Assembly: GCA_050260275.1 (NCBI GenBank)
Contig: JBLNBX010000267.1
Location: forward strand, 1 to 6,465
Length of the DNA: 6,465 bases
Reading direction: 5' to 3'
Source: DATMXS01 sp050260275
GTDB lineage: Bacteria; Acidobacteriota; Terriglobia; Bryobacterales; Bryobacteraceae
Shown: one piece after another, positions 1 through 5,229 of the stretch
How the letters are laid out: the number at the start of each line of letters is the position of its first letter
How positions within the stretch are numbered: the first letter of the stretch is position 1
Position numbers and translations under genes: made by a program
The notes under the pieces: model-generated
Database searches by the model: none
The model's input: only the letters and a program-made list of their open reading frames with translations
What the model was told of the DNA's origin: nothing

Positions 1-1460
1 AGGAAAGGCAGCCGCAACTCCAGGCTGGTCTCGCCGCCGATGCCGTGCGTCAGCACTGCCTCGCGCGCCGTCACGCGCTCGTCGAGCGCGGCCTCGAACA
101 GCGGCGAGACGTTGCCGCCCAGCGCAGCCATGTACAGGGCCAGGCCCTTCGCATCGGGCGCAAACGTCGCATCGACAAGCGCCTCGTGACGCCACGACCG
201 TCCCGCGCGCCAGTTCAGCTCCGCGGTAAGCCTCTTCGCGATGGCGTCCGCCACATGCGAGTAGACGCGGCGCGCGAGCGCAAGCGCTCCCGCCACCGCC
301 GCTGCCGCCGAAGTCGAACCTATCGCTTCAGCGACGCGCTCGCGCAGCCACGCGTCCAGGTTTTCCGCCGTTCCCTCGAGCGCCTGTTCCAGCTTGTCGA
401 TGCCCAACTCCGCCGCGGCGTACTCGCGGAGAAGCGACAGCGCCCGCTCCACGCCGGCCTCGCTCAGAAACGCCTCCGTCCGCGCGGCCGCGTTGCGAAG
501 CTGCTTCCATGCGTTCTCGTCGACGATTGCGGTAAGCACGCTGCCCGTCACAGCTTCTATCGCAGCCGCTGCCGGAGAGCGCAAGAACGCAGGCGATGAC
601 GCAACGGCCTCCCTTAGCAGCGACGCCAGCTCTGCCCTGCTCTCGACGGCCGCGATCTTCTGCATCCACTCGCGCACGCCGCCGATGGCTTCGCTATCGC
701 CGAGCGCCTTCCAGAGCACCGCCGCCAGGCGCGTATCCAGGCCGCGCCAGAAATCCAGCGCGCGGCTGAGTGTGTCCTGCGCGATTCGAAGCTTCGCGGC
801 GATAGCCGCGCCGTACTCGCCCGTAAGCGACCGCAGCCACTGCGAGTCGTGAACACCCAGCAGCGCGCGCACCAGATCTTCGGGTTTGTCGGGCAACTCG
901 CCTTCGAGGCCTGCCGCTATCCGCACGCTCGCCGAAAGCCAGTTCGCGTCGGTGCGCCTGAATACACGCAGGCGAATTGCGTCGCCCTCGCGCGTGAGCG
1001 CGACCAGGAATTCCCCGGCTAGCGCCACTTTGAGCGCCGCCTCCGCAACGGCCTGCAGCGCAAGCCCCGCATCGCCCGCGAACTTGCCAGAGGCAATCTC
1101 GCGGTACCAGGTGCAATCCAGGCCCGCGCGCGTGGAAGCGCGTGCGCTGAGTTCGCCGCTGATTGTTGCGACGAAAACCGCGCCGGGGGGCAGCGTGAAC
1201 GGCGCATCTTCAACCGAAGGCAGCGGAATCGCGTCGCCCGCAGTAATTACCGCGCGGCGCAGAACGCGGTTCGCGCTGCCCTCGAGCGTGACTTTCGCCA
1301 GTGGCCCGGCGGCCTCGGGCGAACCCGACGCGCCGGCGCGCGTCTCGTCCACAACAACCGTCCAGCGGCCCGGCGGCGCGCTGAGATCGGGAGGGACCGG
1401 CAGCGCGCCCGCTACTGCCGCCCACGCCGCCGCGAAGCTTGAATAGGAGTTGGTTTCCAT
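1..1460 (-). CDS. Large protein of unknown function, C-terminus cut by window edge
   Basis: A single minus-strand frame is open from an ATG at 1460 to the left edge, giving 486 codons with no stop; the true protein is longer. I do not recognise the family. The N-terminus (METNSYSSFA) is neither a signal peptide nor a membrane segment, so the protein is probably cytoplasmic. Residues about 30-185 look like mixed beta-strands with alternating hydrophobic runs (WTVVVDE, AVFVATISGEL, IRLRVFRRTDANW). Residues about 190-420 look like a long series of amphipathic, Ala- and Leu-rich helices (for example EDLVRALLGVHDSQWL). Near the edge beta character returns (THGIGGETSLELRLPF). Several Trp residues and regular charged spacing argue for a real protein rather than an antisense shadow, and no other frame here resembles a known family. 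No clear Shine-Dalgarno precedes the ATG, but a perfect TATAAT lies 16 bp upstream. It is divergent from the isomerase-fold gene and shows no functional link to it. Confidence 0.72.
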   Translation of the reverse strand, partial: METNSYSSFAAAWAAVAGALPVPPDLSAPPGRWTVVVDETRAGASGSPEAAGPLAKVTLEGSANRVLRRAVITAGDAIPLPSVEDAPFTLPPGAVFVATISGELSARASTRAGLDCTWYREIASGKFAGDAGLALQAVAEAALKVALAGEFLVALTREGDAIRLRVFRRTDANWLSASVRIAAGLEGELPDKPEDLVRALLGVHDSQWLRSLTGEYGAAIAAKLRIAQDTLSRALDFWRGLDTRLAAVLWKALGDSEAIGGVREWMQKIAAVESRAELASLLREAVASSPAFLRSPAAAAIEAVTGSVLTAIVDENAWKQLRNAAARTEAFLSEAGVERALSLLREYAAAELGIDKLEQALEGTAENLDAWLRERVAEAIGSTSAAAAVAGALALARRVYSHVADAIAKRLTAELNWRAGRSWRHEALVDATFAPDAKGLALYMAALGGNVSPLFEAALDERVTAREAVLTHGIGGETSLELRLPF

Positions 1461-1476
1461 AGCGAAAAGGCACCCG

Positions 1477-1482
1477 ATTATA
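1477..1482 (-). promoter_or_regulatory. Candidate -10 box for the unknown minus-strand gene
   Basis: Read on the minus strand, these bases spell a perfect TATAAT, 16 bp before the ATG at 1460. Transcription would start near 1470 and leave a leader of only about 10 bases, close to leaderless, which fits the lack of a Shine-Dalgarno there. At the usual spacing I see no good -35 box (only CGGTTT-like sequence), so this rests on the -10 match alone. Confidence 0.3.
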
Positions 1483-1616
1483 CTGGCGGGCCTCCAAGAA
1501 ACCGCCCCTGCCGCCCTCTGCCCCGTCGCTAGAAACCCAACAGGCTGAACCGATTAGGCCGCAAAAAACGAATTCGACATACGTTGTGAACGGCTTCGCC
1601 GGTGTACCATATCCGC

Positions 1617-2453
1617 ATGGATCGCAGGAGCTTTCTCGGCGCGGCTGGACTGGCGGCCGCGGCCGCGCCCCGCGCTGCCTCGCAAGCGCGCCGCGGGCGC
1701 GTGAAGCAGTCCGTTTCCAAGTGGTGCTACGACAAGTGGTGGAGCCTCGACCAGCTCTGCGCCAACGCCGTCAAGTTCGGCCTGAAGGCCATCGACCTCG
1801 TGGGGCCAGACGACTTAGCCGTGTTGAAGAAATACGGCCTGACGTGCTCGATGATGATGCCCGGCGGCGGCAGCATTCCTGACGGATGGAACCGCCGCGA
1901 GAACCACGCCGCCATCGAACGCGAGCTCCGCGAGCGCATCCCGATCTGCGCGGCCGCCGGTGTGCCGAACATCATCACGTTCTCCGGCAACCGGCGCGGC
2001 ATCTCGGACGAAGAGGGCCTCGAAAACTGTGTCGCGGGGCTGAACCGCATCAAGGGATTTGCCGAGCAGCACGGCGTCACGCTCTGCATAGAGCTGCTCA
2101 ACAGCAAGGTAAACCACAGGGATTACCAGGCCGACAGCACCGCCTGGGCAGTGGAGGTGGTGAAGCGCGTCGGCTCGCCGCGCGTCAAGCTGCTGTATGA
2201 CATCTACCACATGCAGATCATGGAAGGAGACGTCATCCGCACGCTGCGCAACAACATCCAGTACATCGCGCACATCCACACCGGAGGGGTCCCGGGGCGG
2301 CACGAGATAGGCCCTGAGCAGGAGCTGAACTATCGGCCAATCATCGAGGCTGCAGTCGAGGCGGGCTTTACGGGCTACGTCGCGCACGAGTTCGTGCCCG
2401 CGGGAGACCCATTCGAAGCTCTGCGGCAGGCCGTCGAGATCTGTGACGTGTAG
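1617..2453 (+). CDS. Tat-signal TIM-barrel sugar isomerase-like protein (hydroxypyruvate isomerase fold)
   Basis: Codes for 278 residues of the AP-endonuclease-2/xylose-isomerase-like TIM-barrel superfamily, closest in motifs to hydroxypyruvate isomerase (Hyi), which interconverts hydroxypyruvate and tartronate semialdehyde. The predicted metal and substrate residues are present in family order: Glu159 with Asn162 (CIELLN), Asp195 and His198 (LLYDIYHMQIMEGD), His219/His221 (IAHIHTGG), Arg228-His229-Glu230 (VPGRHE) and Glu258 (HEFVPAGDP). Residues 1-24 form a twin-arginine signal (MDRRSFLG, then an Ala-rich stretch and a possible cut after AASQA), so the protein is probably exported folded; cytosolic Hyi lacks this. 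I chose ATG 1617 because it puts the RR motif at the N-terminus; an in-frame GTG at 1602 would add five residues. No Shine-Dalgarno or convincing promoter is seen. It stands alone, converging on the isomerase operon. The fold is near certain, but the substrate is unknown: family members also act as epimerases of other sugars and polyols. Confidence 0.9.
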   Translation: MDRRSFLGAAGLAAAAAPRAASQARRGRVKQSVSKWCYDKWWSLDQLCANAVKFGLKAIDLVGPDDLAVLKKYGLTCSMMMPGGGSIPDGWNRRENHAAIERELRERIPICAAAGVPNIITFSGNRRGISDEEGLENCVAGLNRIKGFAEQHGVTLCIELLNSKVNHRDYQADSTAWAVEVVKRVGSPRVKLLYDIYHMQIMEGDVIRTLRNNIQYIAHIHTGGVPGRHEIGPEQELNYRPIIEAAVEAGFTGYVAHEFVPAGDPFEALRQAVEICDV

Positions 2454-2461
2454 TGGTACGC

Positions 2462-2486
2462 CGGCGGCTGGCGCAGTGGACCGCCG
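2462..2486. terminator. Weak GC hairpin between convergent genes
   Basis: CGGCGG at 2462-2467 pairs with CCGCCG at 2481-2486 across a 13-base loop, within the 36 bp between the two converging stop codons. The position suits a bidirectional terminator, but the stem has only six pairs and no T-run follows on either strand, so it is not a standard intrinsic terminator. In DNA this GC-rich such a pairing may be chance. Confidence 0.22.
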
Positions 2487-2489
2487 CGC

Positions 2490-3062
2490 CTAGCGCGCCT
2501 GCTCCGCTTCGCCACCGTCCACAAAGCAGTAGCAGATCATGTGGCAGACGGCGAGGTGCGCGTCCTCGATGCGCCCCATGTGCGGCTCCCGAACGTTGAT
2601 GTTGAGCATCGCGAGCTGCCCGAGCCGCCCCCCGTCGCGTCCCGTCAGGGCGATCGTGCGGCAGCCGAGTTCGGTGGCGGCTTTCATCGCCTCGACGACG
2701 TTCCGCGAATTGCCCGAACCGCTGAGCGCCATGAAAAGATCCCCTGGGCGAGCGAAATTGCGAAGCTGCTCGGCAAAGATGTACTCGTAGCCGAGGTCGT
2801 TCGCGTAGGCGGTCATCGTGGGCAGCGAGTCGTTCAGGGCAAGGATCCGGAACCGCAGCGGCTTGCCGTAGCTGGCGCTCTTGAGCACGTCGGAGACGAA
2901 GTGCGATGCATTGGTGGCGCTGCCGCCATTGCCGCAGACGAAGATCTGGCGCCCGCAATCGCGCGCCTCTCGGAACCAGTCGATGGCGGTCTCCACTTTG
3001 TCCGTATCCACGCTCTCGAGCGCCTTCAGCAGCGCGGTCCTGTACGATTCAGCGAAGCTCAT
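2490..3062 (-). CDS. SIS-domain sugar-phosphate isomerase, GmhA (phosphoheptose isomerase) family
   Basis: A 190-residue single SIS domain, the usual GmhA length. GmhA converts sedoheptulose 7-phosphate to D-glycero-D-manno-heptose 7-phosphate in the cytoplasm as a metal-dependent tetramer. Family marks in order: GNGGSATNASHF (44-55), the GYEYIFAEQL and ARPGD region (91-107), the phosphate-binding loop SGSGNSRNV (114-122), ALTGRDGG (138-145) and RIEDAHLAVCH (164-174). Aligned to the E. coli ligands His61, Glu65, Gln172 and His180, this protein has His54, Asp58, Glu166 and His174: spacing is kept but two ligands are swapped (Glu to Asp, Gln to Glu). It is the last gene of the HAD-ROK-SIS operon; its ATG is 12 bp after the kinase stop, with only a weak AAGAG upstream, so translational coupling is likely. 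A related SIS isomerase with another sugar, or a DiaA-like regulator, are alternatives; the intact ligand set makes an enzyme more likely. The fold is sure, the substrate inferred. Confidence 0.9.
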   Translation of the reverse strand: MSFAESYRTALLKALESVDTDKVETAIDWFREARDCGRQIFVCGNGGSATNASHFVSDVLKSASYGKPLRFRILALNDSLPTMTAYANDLGYEYIFAEQLRNFARPGDLFMALSGSGNSRNVVEAMKAATELGCRTIALTGRDGGRLGQLAMLNINVREPHMGRIEDAHLAVCHMICYCFVDGGEAEQAR

Positions 3063-3074
3063 TCGAGTTATCTC

Positions 3075-4043
3075 TTATGCTCCCTGGCGTGCCAGCGCCA
3101 GCGCTCCCCACAGCACGCTGTCGTCTCCCAAAGCCGCGGGCGCTACATCCAGCCGTGCGCGAGACCAACCTGTCACCTGCCTACGCAGCTCCCGCCGCAG
3201 CGGTACGAACAAAGCGTCGCCCGCCTTTGCGATCCCCCCGCCTATCACGATGCGCGCGGGGTTAAGAAGCATGATAGCGGTCTTCAGCCCCTGAGCGAGG
3301 TCCACCACGTAACGGTTTACAAACTCGGGGTCGCGCATCAGCTCCGTAGCCTCCTTGCCGTGATCGCCGGGCATGTGTATGCCGGCGCAGAGGCGCTCCA
3401 GGCACCCGCGCGCGCCGCACAGGCAAATCGGGCCATCCGGGCGTATGGTGGTGTGGCCTAACTCGCCGGCATAGGAATCCGCGCCGCGCACCACGCGCCC
3501 GCCGGCGACGATTCCGCCGCCGATCCCGGTCGAGAGCGTCATGTAAAAAAGCGGGTCGAAGCCCCGCCCCGCTCCGAATTCGTACTCACCCAACGCCCCG
3601 GCATTGGCGTCGTTGTCCATCACCGCCGGCACGCCGAGTTCGGCCGAGAGCACGCCCGGAAGGTCGAAATCGTCCCATCCCCCGACGTGCGTTGATGCGT
3701 AAACGCGCTGGGCGGCGAAGTCAACGGGGCCGCCGAAGCCTATTCCGCAGGACTCGAATCCCGCACCTTGTTTCCAGGCGCGCGCGATCTCGAGTATTTC
3801 CGCCATCATCCAGTCGCGCCCGCCTTCACGATTGGTCGCGCGCGACTCGCGGCGGACCATCCGAAACTCGCCCCCAGCCGCCGGCACATCGGGCGGGAGC
3901 AGCGCGTCCCGGCGGCCCGAGGGGGCGCCGCCCTCTGAGACACCGCCACGCAAGCTTTCACCTGAGAGCTGCTCGAACAACGCCAGAGTAAACTTGGTGC
4001 CGCCGATATCGACGGCAAGCGTCCGCGCGGGCATCAAGCTCAT
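3075..4043 (-). CDS. ROK-family sugar kinase (glucokinase/N-acetylhexosamine kinase-like)
   Basis: A 322-residue ROK kinase; the family phosphorylates glucose, fructose, N-acetylhexosamines or allose with ATP. The N-terminal ATP loop is VDIGGTK (11-17); GFGGPVD (102-108) and MDNDANAGALGE (142-153) hold the substrate site and catalytic Asp145; STGIGGG (171-177) is the second phosphate loop. GELGH (193-197) with CLCGARGCLE (207-216) is the ROK zinc site (His197, Cys207, Cys209, Cys214), complete here. IVIGGGIA (265-272) closes the ATP site. There is no helix-turn-helix N-terminus, so it is a kinase, not a ROK repressor. Two departures from the common layout: a Gly/Pro/Arg-rich stretch at about 27-60 between the first strands, and an unusually short helical segment after the zinc site (217-250). 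The ATG overlaps the HAD stop as ATGA, typical of translational coupling; an in-frame ATG three codons on is an alternative start. The sugar cannot be read from sequence; the operon suggests a heptose or related phosphosugar. Confidence 0.93.
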   Translation of the reverse strand: MSLMPARTLAVDIGGTKFTLALFEQLSGESLRGGVSEGGAPSGRRDALLPPDVPAAGGEFRMVRRESRATNREGGRDWMMAEILEIARAWKQGAGFESCGIGFGGPVDFAAQRVYASTHVGGWDDFDLPGVLSAELGVPAVMDNDANAGALGEYEFGAGRGFDPLFYMTLSTGIGGGIVAGGRVVRGADSYAGELGHTTIRPDGPICLCGARGCLERLCAGIHMPGDHGKEATELMRDPEFVNRYVVDLAQGLKTAIMLLNPARIVIGGGIAKAGDALFVPLRRELRRQVTGWSRARLDVAPAALGDDSVLWGALALARQGA

Positions 4044-4849
4044 CCGTTAGGAAATAGCGTTGCGAGCAACTCCTCGTGGCACAGGAAGTTAGGGATGATA
4101 AAGTCCGCGCCGACGCCGGCCAGCCGCTTCCGTTTCCATTCGTTCACGCGGGCGCACTCGGGCTCGTCGGTAGCCACGCCGACCGCCACGCCGCCCACTT
4201 CCTTGACGTTCTCGATCTCGACGTAGCCATCTCCGAAACCGAGGAACTGGTCGCCGGTGGCCTCAGCGCCCGCGATCAGCCGCTGGATGAGAATCTTCTT
4301 CGAGAAGCTCTTGTAGTCGTCCAGCGCGCCGTATACGCGGCCTTCGAAATACCGGCTCACGTCCAGCAGGTCGGCTTCCTCGCGCATGTACTGCTGGTCG
4401 GTGCCGCTGGCGAGGTACATCTTGAGGCCGCGCGCGTGAAGCGCCTCGAGCAGGCGCCGGGCTCCGGGCACCAGGTATTTCTCTGGCGAACAGTTGCCGC
4501 TGCGAAGTTCCTCGAGACGGTGCGCGATCCTGGTATGGAGCAGGTCGAGATATCTCCTCTTGTACACCAGCGGGTCTTCGGGCTTACCGCCGCGTGCCCG
4601 AACCTGATCCGCCAGCTCGATCATCTGGTACATGGTCTGCTTGCCTGTCAGGCGGGCGACGAAGTCCTCCACCAGGGCGCGCAGGCTCTCTTCGCTTTCC
4701 CCGGTGTTCAGCTTGAGAAGCTCCTCGACCATCATTGGCACCATCACGTCCACCCAGCCGGCGCGAATCAGGGAGAGGGTGCCGTCGAAGTCAAAAAGGA
4801 CTACCCGGGCGTGTTTGGCGGACACACCCGGCCGCAGGTGTTCGATCAT
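4040..4849 (-). CDS. HAD-superfamily phosphatase with helical cap, first gene of operon
   Basis: From ATG 4849 this is a 269-residue haloacid-dehalogenase-type hydrolase. Motif I is VLFDFDGTLS (nucleophile Asp20, acid/base Asp22), motif II LASGTD (Ser148/Thr150), motif III a Lys at 184/185 (SKKILI), and motif IV GFGDGYVEIENVKEVGG (Asp207 with Glu211 or Glu213 for Mg). Residues about 30-125 form the helical cap of the phosphoglycolate-phosphatase/beta-phosphoglucomutase class, so a small phosphorylated metabolite is the likely substrate. This is not the short capless GmhB type. It overlaps the kinase by ATGA and should act in the same pathway. The start is uncertain: the frame extends upstream to an ATG at 4942 (300 residues, AGCAGG five bases before it) and one at 5011 (323 residues). 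I prefer 4849 because motif I would then sit near residue 20, as usual for the family; the added segment (residues like SEKWPVARPIVT) resembles nothing known and covers promoter-like sequence. Confidence 0.9.
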   Translation of the reverse strand: MIEHLRPGVSAKHARVVLFDFDGTLSLIRAGWVDVMVPMMVEELLKLNTGESEESLRALVEDFVARLTGKQTMYQMIELADQVRARGGKPEDPLVYKRRYLDLLHTRIAHRLEELRSGNCSPEKYLVPGARRLLEALHARGLKMYLASGTDQQYMREEADLLDVSRYFEGRVYGALDDYKSFSKKILIQRLIAGAEATGDQFLGFGDGYVEIENVKEVGGVAVGVATDEPECARVNEWKRKRLAGVGADFIIPNFLCHEELLATLFPNG

Positions 4850-4859
4850 CCGACTTATT

Positions 4860-4887
4860 TTGGCACGGCTGCCGCTCGCGGCATAAT
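4860..4887 (+). promoter_or_regulatory. Candidate sigma-70 promoter, plus strand
   Basis: TTGGCA at 4860-4865 and CATAAT at 4882-4887 each match the -35 and -10 consensus at five of six bases, 16 bp apart. Transcription would begin near 4894, about 49 bp before the short ORF at 4943 and about 336 bp before accB. It lies just upstream of the preferred HAD start and would oppose that operon. Chance matches are less common in DNA this GC-rich, but this is unproven. Confidence 0.38.
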
Positions 4888-4907
4888 CGTTCCCTGAGGC
4901 GCGGGTG

Positions 4908-4913
4908 ACTATA
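4908..4913 (-). promoter_or_regulatory. Candidate -10 box for the HAD-ROK-SIS operon
   Basis: On the minus strand these bases read TATAGT, a five-of-six match to TATAAT, about 58 bp before the preferred HAD start at 4849; the leader would be about 50 bases. No good -35 is seen at 16-18 bp. If this is the operon promoter, the longer HAD starts at 4942 and 5011 are excluded. Confidence 0.25.
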
Positions 4914-4942
4914 GGGCGTGCAACAGGCCACTTCTCAGACAT

Positions 4943-5098
4943 ATGCGCCTGCTCGCCGCTATAGCTCTGCTCGCCGCGCCCATTTGGTGCCAAACACGTG
5001 CTTGCCGCCAATGCCCTGCTATCCCGAAACAGGCCTGGTCAACGGGCGCGAGCTTCCTGCCGGACATGGCGCCCGGCGCGCGATCGGGGATCAGATAA
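4943..5098 (+). CDS. Doubtful short ORF with signal-peptide-like start; possible gene remnant
   Basis: A 51-codon ORF, ATG 4943 to TAA 5096-5098. It begins MRLLAAIALLAAPIWC, a textbook Sec-type signal or lipoprotein-like segment (one Arg, an 11-residue hydrophobic core, then Cys16), followed by QTRACRQCPAIPKQ with a CxxC at 21-24. It then loses protein character (ARSGIR) and stops. Its ATG abuts, on the other strand, the ATG at 4942 of a possible longer HAD start (CATATG). A plus-strand promoter candidate ends about 55 bp upstream; no Shine-Dalgarno is visible. It could be a tiny exported peptide, the 5' remnant of a secreted protein (the CxxC recalls haem-binding CxxCH starts, but the His is absent), or chance. 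Confidence 0.25.
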   Translation: MRLLAAIALLAAPIWCQTRACRQCPAIPKQAWSTGASFLPDMAPGARSGIR

Positions 5099-5158
5099 GC
5101 CCGTCGGGGGTGCGCCTCAGGGTCAGGTGAGGGGGGCAACCCGTTCCTGGGCGCGGTC

Positions 5159-5167
5159 TGAGATAAT
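5159..5167 (+). promoter_or_regulatory. Candidate extended -10 promoter for accBC
   Basis: TG-A-GATAAT reads as an extended -10 element (TGn followed by five of six TATAAT bases). Transcription would begin near 5174, about 56 bp before the accB ATG. No good -35 is visible, which extended -10 promoters can tolerate. The position makes it the more natural of the two plus-strand candidates for accBC. Confidence 0.35.
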
Positions 5168-5212
5168 TGCATGTTGCTGCCAGCGGCACGGCAGTCTCGG
5201 TGTGCCCGCGGC

Positions 5213-5225
5213 GGCAGGCCCTGCC
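5213..5225. repeat. Short perfect dyad just before accB start
   Basis: GGCAGG-C-CCTGCC is a perfect 13-bp dyad ending four bases before the accB ATG, where the ribosome binding site should be. As RNA it could fold only as a 4-bp stem (GGCA/TGCC) with a 5-base loop. It contains the only AGG upstream of the start, 11 bases from the ATG. It might be an operator half, a translation-modulating fold, or chance. Confidence 0.25.
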
Positions 5226-5229
5226 CAAT

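Larger units (their letters stand above)
4850..5229. other. Divergent intergenic region between the HAD operon and accBC
   Basis: About 380 bp with no conserved gene. It holds a minus-strand -10-like box for the HAD operon, two plus-strand promoter candidates, a 51-codon ORF with a signal-like N-terminus, and a small dyad just before accB. If the HAD protein starts at 4942 or 5011 instead, part of this region is coding. I see no riboswitch, RNA gene or long repeat here. Confidence 0.5.

Noticed and set aside
45..1446. Several plus-strand ORFs opposite the unknown left-edge gene
   Set aside because: They are fragmentary, Arg- or Ser-rich and overlap in different frames, while one minus-strand frame stays open over the whole 1460 bp with balanced amino acid use.
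1573..1610. Possible promoter TCGACA (1574-1579) with TACCAT (1605-1610) for the TIM-barrel gene
   Set aside because: The -35-like box matches five of six bases, but the spacing of 25 bp is far too long and the -10 match is only four of six.
2541..3461. Long plus-strand ORF (306 codons) opposite the SIS and ROK genes
   Set aside because: It is the antisense of two genes with complete family motifs; its own translation is rich in Arg, Ala and His with no domain, as expected of an antisense frame in GC-rich DNA.
4076..4897. Plus-strand ORF (273 codons) opposite the HAD gene
   Set aside because: The minus strand carries all four HAD motifs in order; this frame has none and is a shadow.
4850..5011. 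N-terminal extension of the HAD protein to ATG 5011
   Set aside because: The extra 54 residues resemble no HAD N-terminus and cover promoter-like sequence; kept only as an alternative start.
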